From positions 3,968,001 through 4,032,000 of the forward strand of contig NZ_CP019428.1 in assembly GCF_009834565.1 (NCBI RefSeq): 64,000 bases of DNA. The letters are read 5' to 3'. The position numbers and the translations under genes were made by a program. The stretch comes from Pseudomonas sp. R76. GTDB lineage: Bacteria > Pseudomonadota > Gammaproteobacteria > Pseudomonadales > Pseudomonadaceae. This document shows positions 1 to 7,935 of the stretch, piece after piece (position 1 is the stretch's first letter; each line of letters starts with the position of its first letter). The notes under the pieces are model-generated. The model worked only from the letters and a program-made list of their open reading frames with translations. It did no database searches and was not told the DNA's origin.

Positions 1-494
1 GCGCGTACGCTGTCTTGCAGCAGGCGGTTCTGTTGGTAGAAGTCCTGGAACAACGCCTCTTTGCGCTCCACCGCGTACGCGCGAATCCAGGCCTGGGCCG
101 TGGCCTGGCGCACGTTGAGGCGTTCAATGCGCCCTTCGGCGGCAGCGGTTTGCACCGTGGCATCGGCCAGCTCGATGCGCGCCTTGCGCTTGTCGCGGCT
201 GGGCACCTGTTGCTGGATACCGATCATTTGGTCGGTCATGTCATCGCCATACAACGTGCCGCGATTCGGCCCGCCGATGGGAAAATTCTGCAGGCCCACC
301 ACCAGTTTCGGGTCGGGCAGTTCGCCGGCCGGGATGGCCGCTTGGGTTGCCGCGTGCAGTTTGGCGGCCTCCGCGTTCAGCGAAGGCGCGTTGTTCTGCG
401 CCAGGCGCAGGGCGTCATCCAGGGTCAGCGCATGGGCAAGCGCAGGCCATGTGAGCACGCCCACCACCAGGGCGCGCAGGTAGAGGGAATTCAT
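1..494 (-). CDS. TolC-family outer-membrane efflux protein, N-terminal part (cut by window edge)
   Basis: The minus-strand frame opens with ATG at 494 and stays open to base 1, so only about the first 164 residues are present. It starts with a signal peptide (MNSLYLRALVVGVLTWPALA), then TLDDALRLAQNNAPSL, the usual first helix of TolC/CusC/CzcC-type channels, followed by charged coiled-coil segments rich in A, Q, R and E. Family role: outer-membrane channel of a tripartite RND or metal efflux pump. The preceding gene (591-929) encodes a metal-binding-looking protein, so a CzcC/CusC-type metal channel with pump genes beyond the left edge is likely. Exact metal unknown. Confidence 0.82.
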   Translation of the reverse strand, partial: MNSLYLRALVVGVLTWPALAHALTLDDALRLAQNNAPSLNAEAAKLHAATQAAIPAGELPDPKLVVGLQNFPIGGPNRGTLYGDDMTDQMIGIQQQVPSRDKRKARIELADATVQTAAAEGRIERLNVRQATAQAWIRAYAVERKEALFQDFYQQNRLLQDSVR

Positions 495-590
495 CTTGAA
501 GATTCCTGATCGGTTCCACTGCGCGCCGCGTTATGCGGCCCACAGCAAGGCCATCCCGTGTGGGGGATGGGTCTTCAGGTGCAACCGGAA

Positions 591-929
591 TCAGGAACGG
601 GGTGGGCGCCAGACGCCGGACGGCGTGCGGTCGGGGATGAAATCCGCAGAACGGCTGGCAGCCAGCGGATGCGCCAGGGGCAGCGGTGCCTTGAGCACCG
701 CCAGGGAGAGTTGCAGCAGGCCGCCGGTCTTGCACTCCTGGCCAGGCTTGCAGGCCTTGCCATGGTCGGCGCCGTCCTGGCAGCAGTCCGGGGCCATGTC
801 GGTCATCATCTGCATGCTCGACATTTTCATCGGGCAAGGCTCGGTGCTCGACGGCACACCCGCCATCCCGGTCAGGGGAAGCGTGAGGCTTAACAGCATG
901 ACCAGGATCAAACGCAGAAGGCGGCTCAT
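591..929 (-). CDS. Small secreted Met/Cys/His-rich protein, CopL-like leader gene of a metal efflux operon
   Basis: 112 residues. An N-terminal signal peptide (MSRLLRLILVMLLSLTLPL) is followed by a putative metal-binding stretch around residues 30-68: CPMKMSSMQMM, then DCCQDGADHGKAC and ECKTG, concentrating Cys, Met and His as in CopL-type proteins and other periplasmic copper-handling proteins. The C-terminal part is low-complexity and Pro/Arg-rich. It lies 96 bp upstream of the TolC-family gene on the same strand, the usual position of such a protein ahead of cus/czc-type efflux genes in pseudomonads. I infer copper or a similar soft metal; the sequence does not prove the metal. Confidence 0.7.
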   Translation of the reverse strand: MSRLLRLILVMLLSLTLPLTGMAGVPSSTEPCPMKMSSMQMMTDMAPDCCQDGADHGKACKPGQECKTGGLLQLSLAVLKAPLPLAHPLAASRSADFIPDRTPSGVWRPPRS

Positions 930-955
930 GGGGCGCGAGTCTAGCCAAGCGCGAG

Positions 956-2377
956 TTAAGCCGCTATTAACAATTGCGTGAGAAATCGGCCGTGATAACG
1001 GATCTGCGCCAGGGTCAATGCGGTGTAGCCGATGATCACCGCAGGCGGCAAACGGGCTTCCACGCAGAACTTGCCCAGCGGCTGCAACGTCAGCCCGACG
1101 GCGGCGGCGCGGGTGCAGAACTCGCTTTCCTCAATGCCGCTCGGCAACCACAGCACAAAGTGCAGCCCGGCTTGCTGACCGCTCACCGCGCACTCCGCTG
1201 GCAGACAGCCGAGCAACGCATCGCGCCGCGCCTGATACGCCTGACGCGAAGCTCGCAGGTGGCGCACAAAGGCGCCGCTGCAGAGGAATTCCACCAGCCC
1301 CAATTGATCGGTGGCGCCCACCGAGTGCCCGGTAAGTTGCAGGGTGCGCAGCAACGCTGGGCGTAACGCCTTGGGCACCACCATGAAACCCACACGCAAG
1401 CCGGGGAACAGGTTCTTGTTGAAGCTGCCGCAGTAGATGACGCGGTCGCCGGAGTCCAGGGATTTAAGCGCCGCCAGGGGCGCGCTGTTGTAGTTGTATT
1501 CGCTGTCGTAGTCGTCCTCGACCACCCAGGCGTCGGCGCGAGCGGCCCAATCCAGCAACGCCAGGCGGTGCGAGACGCTCAAGGTCATGCCCAATGGGGC
1601 CTGGTGCGCCGGCGTGACATAGGCCAGGCGCGCAGCGTCGGGCAATTGGGCGGTGTCCAGGCCTTCGGTCGTGACCGGGATCGCCAGGACATGCGCGCCG
1701 GCCAGGCTGAACAGGCGGCGCGCGGGCTTATAGCCAGGGTCTTCGACACAGGCGATGTCGCCAGGTTTGAGCACCGTGCGGGCGATGAGGTCCAGGCCGT
1801 GGCGAATGCCAGTGGTGACGATCACTTCATCCGCCTCGCAGTGCATGCCGCGATAACTGCGCAGGTAGTCGGCGATCTGTTCGCGCAACGCGGGCAAGCC
1901 GGCAGGATGGGCAGCCTCCAACACGCCAGGCCCGGCGGCGAGCAGCCCTCGGGAAATACAGCGCGCCCAGGCTTTGAGGTCGAACAGCCCGGCATCCGGG
2001 CGCCGTGCCACAAAGGGCACATGGCTTTGTACGCCCGTATCGAGTTGATCAGGCACGACCGCGCGCCGTGGCGTTTGGCTCGGCGCCGGGGCTGCAATGA
2101 ATTGCTCGGGAATCACCGCACACACCCGCGTACCGGAACCCGCGACCCGCTGCACATAGCCTTCGCTGTGCAAGCGTTCATAGGCCGCTTCCAACGTGCC
2201 ACGCGACACCAGCCAGCGCTCCGCCAGGCTGCGGGTCGACGGCAAGCGGCTGCCGGCGGGCAGTTGTCGATTGAGGATGGCGGCGCGCAAGGCTTCGTAG
2301 GCGCCCTGCTGCTTGCCTGCGCCCAAGGTGTCCGGGCGCGGCAAGTCCAGGTTGGAGGCGGCTTTTCCTCGGCTCAT
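956..2377 (-). CDS. MocR/PdxR-type regulator: GntR winged helix fused to aminotransferase-like domain
   Basis: 473 residues. Residues about 25-95 form a GntR-type winged helix (GAYEALRAAILNRQLPAGSR, then SLAERWLVSRGTLEAAYERL). Residues about 130-465 are a fold-type I aminotransferase-like domain with the PLP-site motif SFNKNLFPGLRVGF; the candidate Schiff-base lysine is near residue 321, and VVEDDYDSEY upstream holds the PLP-ring aspartate. Such proteins are PLP-sensing transcription factors rather than active transaminases. It is divergent from the exporter at 2470 with 92 bp between them, so control of that exporter is likely. A direct repeat directly upstream of the start suggests autoregulation. 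Confidence 0.9.
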   Translation of the reverse strand: MSRGKAASNLDLPRPDTLGAGKQQGAYEALRAAILNRQLPAGSRLPSTRSLAERWLVSRGTLEAAYERLHSEGYVQRVAGSGTRVCAVIPEQFIAAPAPSQTPRRAVVPDQLDTGVQSHVPFVARRPDAGLFDLKAWARCISRGLLAAGPGVLEAAHPAGLPALREQIADYLRSYRGMHCEADEVIVTTGIRHGLDLIARTVLKPGDIACVEDPGYKPARRLFSLAGAHVLAIPVTTEGLDTAQLPDAARLAYVTPAHQAPLGMTLSVSHRLALLDWAARADAWVVEDDYDSEYNYNSAPLAALKSLDSGDRVIYCGSFNKNLFPGLRVGFMVVPKALRPALLRTLQLTGHSVGATDQLGLVEFLCSGAFVRHLRASRQAYQARRDALLGCLPAECAVSGQQAGLHFVLWLPSGIEESEFCTRAAAVGLTLQPLGKFCVEARLPPAVIIGYTALTLAQIRYHGRFLTQLLIAA

Positions 2378-2410
2378 AGTGGTCCATTCTCTTCAAGCAT
2401 AAGTGGCCCA
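2378..2410. promoter_or_regulatory. Candidate MocR operator: direct repeat AGTGG(T/C)CCA
   Basis: AGTGGTCCA at 2378-2386 and AGTGGCCCA at 2402-2410 are direct repeats 24 bases apart, in the 92-bp gap between the MocR-type gene and the divergent exporter. MocR-type dimers commonly bind direct repeats spaced about two helical turns apart. The first copy abuts the regulator start codon. Assignment is by position and geometry only. Confidence 0.45.
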
Positions 2411-2469
2411 CAGGATTAAACCACAATGCGGCTAGAGTTCGGGCTCTACTCTTTGCGAAGAAGACTCAC

Positions 2470-3696
2470 ATGACTCAACGCGCCCTCTCCTTCGGCTTCT
2501 GGCTGGTGCTGCTGACCGTGCTCATCGCCCTGCCGCGCCTTACTCTGGACTTGCACCTGCCAGCGCTGCCCACCATGGCCGACCACTTCCGCGCCAGCGA
2601 CAGCCAACTGCAACTGACCCTCACGGTGTATGCGATCGGCTCGGCGATTTCCCTGCTGGTCAGCGGCCCGTTGACCGACCGCTTCGGCCGTCGCCCGGTA
2701 TTGTTGGCGGGCCTGTTCCTGTACGTCGTCGCGACCGTGGTCTGCGCACTCGCCGACAGCCTCGAGGTGCTGATCGTTGCGCGGCTGTTCCAGGCCTTGG
2801 GCGGGTGCTGCACCACGGTGATTGGCCGAGTGATCGTGCGCGACTATTTCGACCGCGACCAACAAGCGCGCCTGCTCGGCCTGATCTCCATGGCCATGGC
2901 CATCTCGCCAATGGCTGCACCGGTGCTGGGCAGCCTGATGCTGCCCTTTATCAGCTGGCGCGGGCTGTTTGCAGTGCTCGGCGTAATTGGCGCAGGCTTG
3001 TACCTCACGGTGTATCGCCGCCTGCCGGAAACCCGCCCACCGCAAGTCGCCGCCGCGCCGCCGAGCAACCTGCTGCGCATCTATGGCCAACTGCTGCGAG
3101 ACCGCTATTTCCTGCGTTATTCCCTGGCAATCGGCTGTGTGTACAGCACGTATTTCCCGTTTATCAGCGAGTCTTCGGCCCTGCTGCAACGCGGTTACCA
3201 CCTGTCTGCCACGGCTTACGCGCTGGTATTCGCCGCGACGATCAGCGGCTACATGCTCGGCGCGAACCTGTTCCGGCGCCTGGTGCTGCGCTTTGAACCC
3301 GACCGTTTGATCAACGCCGCCATCGCCTTGAATGTGCTCGGTTGCGTGATGCTCGCAGGCGCCACCGTCGCGCTGCCGCAGGCGTGGCTGGCGATTGTGC
3401 TGCCGATGGTGGTGATCATGGTGTCGGTGGGGATGGTGATTCCAGCGTGTCAGCTGTCGGTGTTGCAGCCGTATGGCGCGATTGCCGGAACGGCGTCGGG
3501 GTTGTTCTTCTTCACCCAGATGTTTCTCACTGCCGTGAGCAGTTGGGTCACCGGGTTGTTGTCGGACGGTACGTCGCTGCCCTTGGTCATCATGACCTCG
3601 GTGGCGAGCTGCCTACTTCTAGTGAGTTGGCTGACCTTAAGCAAAACCAAATGTGGGAGCGGGCTTGCCCGCGATAGCGGTCTGTCAGTGACTTAA
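2470..3696 (+). CDS. Bcr/CflA-type MFS drug exporter
   Basis: 408 residues with about twelve hydrophobic segments. The early stretch LPRLTLDLHLPALPTMADHF is the typical Bcr/CflA opening, and GPLTDRFGRRPVLLAG (about residues 66-81) is the MFS motif A loop. Family role: proton-driven efflux of small hydrophobic compounds (bicyclomycin, chloramphenicol-like) or metabolites. The start ATG follows GAAGAAGACTCAC, an acceptable ribosome site. The last 14 or so residues (CGSGLARDSGLSVT) are encoded by the left arm of the REP element at 3652, so the native C-terminus has been replaced or extended by repeat-derived sequence. Probably controlled by the divergent MocR-type regulator. Confidence 0.9.
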   Translation: MTQRALSFGFWLVLLTVLIALPRLTLDLHLPALPTMADHFRASDSQLQLTLTVYAIGSAISLLVSGPLTDRFGRRPVLLAGLFLYVVATVVCALADSLEVLIVARLFQALGGCCTTVIGRVIVRDYFDRDQQARLLGLISMAMAISPMAAPVLGSLMLPFISWRGLFAVLGVIGAGLYLTVYRRLPETRPPQVAAAPPSNLLRIYGQLLRDRYFLRYSLAIGCVYSTYFPFISESSALLQRGYHLSATAYALVFAATISGYMLGANLFRRLVLRFEPDRLINAAIALNVLGCVMLAGATVALPQAWLAIVLPMVVIMVSVGMVIPACQLSVLQPYGAIAGTASGLFFFTQMFLTAVSSWVTGLLSDGTSLPLVIMTSVASCLLLVSWLTLSKTKCGSGLARDSGLSVT

Positions 3697-3741
3697 GAGC
3701 TGACTGACACGGCGCCATCGCGGGCAAGCCCGCTCCCACAT
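3652..3741. repeat. REP pair (inverted, about 90 bp)
   Basis: TGTGGGAGCGGGCTTGCCCG at the left and its inverse complement at the right flank a short spacer with its own small inverted repeat (CTGTCAGT / ACTGAC-like). Left arm overlaps the 3-prime end of the MFS gene. Typical Pseudomonas fluorescens-group REP doublet. Confidence 0.93.
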
Positions 3742-3753
3742 GTTTTAAAGCAA

Positions 3754-3828
3754 TCAGTGCATGAAGATCGCGATCAGAATAATGACCGGAATAGGCACAC
3801 CGAGGAACCAAAGCAATAATGAGCGCAT
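3754..3828 (-). CDS. 24-residue single-span membrane peptide
   Basis: Minus-strand ORF of 24 codons beginning MRSLLLWFLG and ending IAIFMH, preceded by a strong AAGGAG ribosome site 6 bases before the ATG. It is almost wholly hydrophobic, with Pro residues mid-helix (GVPIPVI), consistent with one membrane span. It lies 14 bp downstream of the membrane-protein gene 3843-4748 on the same strand, so the two are probably co-transcribed. I recall near-identical short peptides in other pseudomonads but cannot check here. Function unknown. Confidence 0.72.
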   Translation of the reverse strand: MRSLLLWFLGVPIPVIILIAIFMH

Positions 3829-3842
3829 GATGTTCTCCTTAA

Positions 3843-4748
3843 TTAACGAACGTAGTTTTCAGTCTCGACATACACCACGGCATCCCGACGGCGACCGCCG
3901 AAGGTGGCTGCGAAGCTGGCGAAGAACGCACCGATCAGCAGGGTGATGAAGGTCCAGAGCGAGGTGTAGGCCGCGACTTTCGCTGCGGTATCGGCGGCTT
4001 GCTTGGCTTTGAGCTTGGCGTCTTCAACGGCTTTACGAGCGTCGCCGTAAACCTTGTCGATGCGCGCTTCGGCGTCGGCCTGGCTGAGGTTGGTACGCTG
4101 GCTGATCAACTGGGCCAGGTAGGCACGGTCTTCAGGGGCCAGCTGGCCATCGTTGCTCAGGGTACGAGTGAAGATGCGTGCAACCACGCCATGCACCGCG
4201 TCATCGCTGACGGCAGCTGGGCGGTCATCACGAAACAGGCTGTCGACGTAGTAGTCAAAGTCGCCGCCGTTGGCGCCTTTGGCTGCGCTGCCTACCGCCT
4301 GGGTCAAGCCACTGGCCGCACCGGCAGCCACGCCTGCACCGGCTTTAACGCCGCCGCTGACCACACTGCTGACCGAACCGACCACCAGCATGGCGGTGAC
4401 CAGCGTGGCAACGGCCCACGCCAGGAACCCATGGGCGGTGTCGCGAAAGTACACCTCATCGCCGTGCATACTGGCCCACTTCACGCGCAACCGACCGGCG
4501 ATATAACCGCCCAGGCCCGAAGCGACGATCTGGGTGAATGCCAGCCAGACAATCGTGGAAATGCCAAGCCCCTTGGCGCTGATACCGCTGTCGGCCCACG
4601 GCGACACCGCCGAAAAGCCCAGGCCGAAACCCAACAGCACGAGGATTAACGAGAGTGCAGCCGCCGCAGCGGCCCCGGCGAAAATCGCCCCCCAGGAAAC
4701 CCCGGAGAGCGAACTTGACTCTTGCAGCGTGGATGAGGATGTGATCAT
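3843..4748 (-). CDS. Conserved integral membrane protein of unknown function (PhnA-like annotation in some genomes)
   Basis: 301 residues. SLSGVSWGAIFAGAAAAAAL at about residues 13-32 starts the first of roughly four hydrophobic segments (about 20-50, 67-90, 110-135 and near the C-terminus about 265-290). Between segments three and four lies a long polar helical region (about 170-260, rich in K, D, A, Q) with a SHOCT/YdaS-like look but no motif I can name. The glycine/alanine zipper-like first span (GAIFAGAAAAAAL) recurs in a family found next to stress genes in proteobacteria. Followed by the 24-residue peptide. No enzymatic residues recognised. Confidence 0.75.
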   Translation of the reverse strand: MITSSSTLQESSSLSGVSWGAIFAGAAAAAALSLILVLLGFGLGFSAVSPWADSGISAKGLGISTIVWLAFTQIVASGLGGYIAGRLRVKWASMHGDEVYFRDTAHGFLAWAVATLVTAMLVVGSVSSVVSGGVKAGAGVAAGAASGLTQAVGSAAKGANGGDFDYYVDSLFRDDRPAAVSDDAVHGVVARIFTRTLSNDGQLAPEDRAYLAQLISQRTNLSQADAEARIDKVYGDARKAVEDAKLKAKQAADTAAKVAAYTSLWTFITLLIGAFFASFAATFGGRRRDAVVYVETENYVR

Positions 4749-4944
4749 TGTTGTTTTGCTCCCGGCAGGAAAAATAGTGTTACAAGTCTCAAAAGGGACA
4801 GTGCAGGCACCATGCCAGTCCGGCTAAAAAATAAACTTCTTATATTTCAACAAGATATAAATTTTGAACTAACTTTAACCATGCAAGTTGCAAGAAATGA
4901 CTGTTTTGAGCGGGCGTAATGCATTCCTCGGCGAACACCTGACC

Positions 4945-5033
4945 TGTGGGAGCGGGCTTGCTCGCGAATGCGGTGTGTCAGCTACTCATGAGCTGGCTGA
5001 TACACCGCATTCGCGAGCAAGCCCGCTCCCACA
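4945..5033. repeat. REP pair (inverted, about 89 bp)
   Basis: TGTGGGAGCGGGCTTGCTCG facing its inverse complement with the central palindrome-like spacer GCTACTCATGAGC. Same family as the other REP doublets in the window, variant with GCTCGCGAATGCGGTG inner part. Confidence 0.93.
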
Positions 5034-5067
5034 CTGACTGTGTACCCAGGCATGAAACTTGTGTCAG

Positions 5068-5120
5068 TTTTGCCAAGATGAAGTTTAATTTAGGAAGCGT
5101 TCAGGCATTTCTTGGCAAAA
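5068..5120. promoter_or_regulatory. Candidate operator: perfect 11-bp inverted repeat upstream of the two-component genes
   Basis: TTTTGCCAAGA at 5068-5078 and its exact inverse complement TCTTGGCAAAA at 5110-5120, separated by 31 bases, end 40 bp before the response-regulator start codon. OmpR-type regulators bind repeated half-sites and often autoregulate, so this may be the autoregulatory site. It could also form an mRNA hairpin if transcription starts upstream. Confidence 0.45.
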
Positions 5121-5160
5121 TGCCCCCACTTCTAGTGTGTATCGCTCACCAGGTAATCCT

Positions 5161-5844
5161 ATGACCCGTATTTTGACCATCGAGGATGACGCCGTAACAG
5201 CCCGCGAGATCGTCGCCGAGCTGAGTAGCCATGGACTGGATGTGGACTGGGTGGACAACGGCCGTGAAGGCCTGGTCCGTGCTGTGAGTGGTGATTACGA
5301 TCTGATCACCCTCGACCGAATGCTGCCGGAACTCGATGGTCTGGCCATCGTCACGACCCTGCGCACTATTGGGGTGTCGACGCCGATCCTGATGATCAGC
5401 GCCCTCTCCGACGTCGACGAACGTGTGCGTGGCCTGCGTGCCGGTGGCGACGACTACCTGACCAAGCCGTTTGCCTCCGACGAAATGGCCGCCCGCGTCG
5501 AAGTGCTGCTGCGCCGCAAAAGCACGGTCAAGGAGTTCGAAACCGCCCTGCGCGTGGCCGACCTCGAATTGAACCTGATCAGCCGCGAAGCCAGCCGCGC
5601 CGAACAGCCGCTGAGCCTGCTGCCCACCGAATACAAATTGCTCGAATTCCTGATGCGCAACACCGGGCAGATCCTGTCGCGGATGATGATCTTCGAGGAA
5701 GTCTGGGGTTATCACTTCGACCCGGGCACCAACCTGATCGATGTGCACATCGGTCGCCTGCGCAAGAAAATCGATCCACCGGGCCTCACGCCGCTGATCC
5801 GCACGGTACGAGGTTCCGGTTATGTCATTGCTGAACCCCTCTAA
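5161..5844 (+). CDS. OmpR/PhoB-family response regulator
   Basis: 227 residues from ATG at 5161, chosen because MTRILTIEDDAV begins the receiver fold exactly; an upstream in-frame ATG (5137) would add eight non-conserved residues. Receiver domain 1-115: acidic pair D9/D10, phospho-acceptor D52 (LDRMLP), K102 in DDYLTKPF. C-terminal winged helix about 130-227 with RRKIDPPG-like and [10 protein letters not shown] wing. Partner is the overlapping kinase gene (5822). Signal and regulon not evident; no target gene is obvious next to the pair. Confidence 0.93.
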   Translation: MTRILTIEDDAVTAREIVAELSSHGLDVDWVDNGREGLVRAVSGDYDLITLDRMLPELDGLAIVTTLRTIGVSTPILMISALSDVDERVRGLRAGGDDYLTKPFASDEMAARVEVLLRRKSTVKEFETALRVADLELNLISREASRAEQPLSLLPTEYKLLEFLMRNTGQILSRMMIFEEVWGYHFDPGTNLIDVHIGRLRKKIDPPGLTPLIRTVRGSGYVIAEPL

Positions 5845-7213
5845 GGGCTGGCGCTCCTCCAGCAGCCGCTTGCTGGCGCTGTACAGTTCGCTGTTCGTGG
5901 CCTGGAGTTGCATCCTCATGGGGGTGCTGTATTACGAAGTGTCGGGGTATCTGGGCGACTTGTCGCGTCACTCGCTGATGCAGCGCCAGCACCTGTTCCA
6001 GCGCTTCGACGGCGAAGAACTGGTGGAAGCCCTGACCACCAGCATGACCTTCGACATGAAGGGCGTGGACGCCTACGGCCTGTTCGATGAGCAATTTCGA
6101 CCGCTGAGCGGGCCGATCCGTGCCGTGCCGCCCGACCTGCCGCTGGACGGCAAGATCCACGCGCTGGCCAATTGTGTCGAATCCAACGACCCGAAACTGC
6201 CCAAGGACAGCTGCGACGCGGTGGCCACCCACACCGAAGACGGCCGCTGGCTGGTGCTGGTGCGCGCCAACGGTTCGCTGTTTGGCGTGACCCGCATTAT
6301 CTGGCATGCCCTGCTGTGGGCGTTGTCCCTGACGATTATCCCCGGCGCGGCCGGCTGGCACTTGTTGCGCCGTCGCCCACTGCGGCGTATTCGCGGGATT
6401 CAGGCAAGCGCCGAGGCCATCGTCGCCGGTGACCTGACGCACCGCCTGCCGCTGTCCGACCGGCGTGACGAACTGGACATGCTCGCGGCCATCGTCAACG
6501 CGATGCTCGACCGTATCGAGAAGCTGATGAACGAGGTCAAGGGCGTGTGCGACAACATCGCCCACGACCTGCGCACGCCGCTGACCCGCTTGCGCGCGCA
6601 CTTGTACCGCATCAAGCAGGAAGCAGAACAGGACTCGGCCTACGCGGTAAAACTCGACGACGCAATCGCCGAAACTGACACCCTGATGGCGCGCTTTCGC
6701 GGGCTGTTGCGCATCTCGGAGTTGGAAGATCACCAGCGCCGCTCAGGCTTCCTGGTAATGGACCCGCTGCCACTGTTACGCGAACTGCATGACTTTTACC
6801 TGCCGCTGGCGGAAGAAGGCGAATTGCAGCTGCGCCTCGAAGTGCCGGATTCGCTGCCGTGGATCACCGGCGACCGGGCATTGCTGTTCGAAGCCCTGGC
6901 CAACCTGTTGAGCAACTCGATCAAGTTCTCGCCACCGGGCGGCGAAGTGATCTTGCGCGGGGTCAATGACGCCGGCAGCACGCGTATCGAAGTACACGAC
7001 TCGGGGCCGGGTATTCCGGCGGCAGAACGCGACGCGGTGTTCCAACGGTTTTATCGGGTGGATGAAAGCGACCAGCAAGGCGGCTTCGGGTTGGGCTTGT
7101 CAATTGTGGCGGCGATCATCAACTTGCACGGGTTCAAACTGGAAGTCGGCAGCAGCCAGCAAGGCGGCGCGTGCCTGGTGTTGGAGTGTCGGCAGCAGTT
7201 GATGCCCGAATAG
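5822..7213 (+). CDS. Membrane sensor histidine kinase, partner of the preceding regulator
   Basis: 463 residues; start ATG lies inside the end of the regulator gene (23-nt overlap), indicating translational coupling. First span about residues 17-40, periplasmic domain about 45-160 with two Cys ([17 protein letters not shown]) that could form a disulfide, second span about 160-180, HAMP about 180-235 ([20 protein letters not shown]), H-box [13 protein letters not shown] near residue 250, and a catalytic domain with N-box [18 protein letters not shown] and GFGLGLSIV. Family: OmpR-linked kinases resembling metal- or envelope-responsive sensors. Signal unknown. Confidence 0.92.
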   Translation: MSLLNPSKGWRSSSSRLLALYSSLFVAWSCILMGVLYYEVSGYLGDLSRHSLMQRQHLFQRFDGEELVEALTTSMTFDMKGVDAYGLFDEQFRPLSGPIRAVPPDLPLDGKIHALANCVESNDPKLPKDSCDAVATHTEDGRWLVLVRANGSLFGVTRIIWHALLWALSLTIIPGAAGWHLLRRRPLRRIRGIQASAEAIVAGDLTHRLPLSDRRDELDMLAAIVNAMLDRIEKLMNEVKGVCDNIAHDLRTPLTRLRAHLYRIKQEAEQDSAYAVKLDDAIAETDTLMARFRGLLRISELEDHQRRSGFLVMDPLPLLRELHDFYLPLAEEGELQLRLEVPDSLPWITGDRALLFEALANLLSNSIKFSPPGGEVILRGVNDAGSTRIEVHDSGPGIPAAERDAVFQRFYRVDESDQQGGFGLGLSIVAAIINLHGFKLEVGSSQQGGACLVLECRQQLMPE

Positions 7214-7245
7214 TCCAAACCCCACAAAACAGTGACAGATCGACA

Positions 7246-7488
7246 GATCGTTCCCACGCTCCGCGTGGGAATGCAGCCCAGGACGCTCCGCGTCCCAACG
7301 CGTGACGCAGAGCGTCACAAGAGGCATTCCCACGCAGAGCGTGGGAACGATCATCAAACACCGCTCCCACATTGGACTTTTGATCGTTCCCACGCTCCGC
7401 GTGGGAACGCAGCCCAGGACGCTCCGCGTCCCAATGCGTGACGCAGAGCGTCACAAGAGGCATTCCCACGCAGAGCGTGGGAACGATC
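7246..7488. repeat. Second palindromic repeat family, two units (7246-7352 and 7382-7488)
   Basis: Each about 107-bp unit begins GATCGTTCCCACGCT and ends with the inverse complement AGCGTGGGAACGATC. Inside is a further inverted pair (GGACGCTCCGCGTCC and GTGACGCAGAGCGTCAC). Units repeat with a 136-bp period. Same family as the array at 33764-34291. The last unit ends two bases before the stop codon of the SRPBCC gene. Several small ORFs here are by-products of the repeat. Confidence 0.9.
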
Positions 7489-7489
7489 A

Positions 7490-7906
7490 TCAAGCCGGGA
7501 AGTTAGCCCGCAGCGCCTCAAGCCCACCGCTGTACACACCGGTAAACAGCTCTTGCACCGCCGCGTCCGTGGTCCCCGCCGCCGGGGTAAACACGCCGGA
7601 CCACGTCACTTTCGCCGACGCCTCCGTCAACGCCTCAACCTGCAACGTCGCCAGGTAAGCACTCACCGGAAACGGCGACTGTTCAATGGTGTAGCTGTAA
7701 GTGCGTGCCACATTATCAAAGCTCTGCAGACGCTCAACCACCACGCCGCCATCCGCCGTTTCCAGATGCCGCACACGCCCGCCATCACTGGCCTCGCTCT
7801 TGACGATAAACGGCAGCCAGTCCGGCAGCGCGTTGAAGCCGCCAATCAATTGCCAGACCTGATCGGCCGAAACCGGAACCTCAATTACAGAAGAAGCTGT
7901 CGCCAC
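7490..7906 (-). CDS. SRPBCC-family protein (polyketide cyclase/MxaD-like)
   Basis: 138 residues. The opening [20 protein letters not shown] and [11 protein letters not shown], with the closing helix ([19 protein letters not shown]), are typical of START/Bet-v1-like SRPBCC proteins that bind hydrophobic ligands in a deep cavity. Such small proteins often sit beside SDR oxidoreductases, as here next to the SDR remnant at 7936. No signal peptide, so presumably cytoplasmic. Ligand unknown. Its stop codon is embedded at the edge of the palindromic repeat. Confidence 0.8.
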   Translation of the reverse strand: MATASSVIEVPVSADQVWQLIGGFNALPDWLPFIVKSEASDGGRVRHLETADGGVVVERLQSFDNVARTYSYTIEQSPFPVSAYLATLQVEALTEASAKVTWSGVFTPAAGTTDAAVQELFTGVYSGGLEALRANFPA

Positions 7907-7935
7907 AATAAATACTCCAAAAAAATAACAAGAAT

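Larger units (their letters stand above)
4749..5160. other. Intergenic region: AT-rich promoter zone, REP pair and regulator-type inverted repeat
   Basis: 412 bp between divergent genes. 4820-4890 is unusually AT-rich for this genome and holds TTATAT (4840-4845) facing ATATAA (4855-4860), probably the promoter zone of the membrane-protein operon read leftwards. 4945-5033 is a REP pair. 5068-5120 holds an 11-bp inverted repeat listed separately. No gene seen. Confidence 0.6.
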
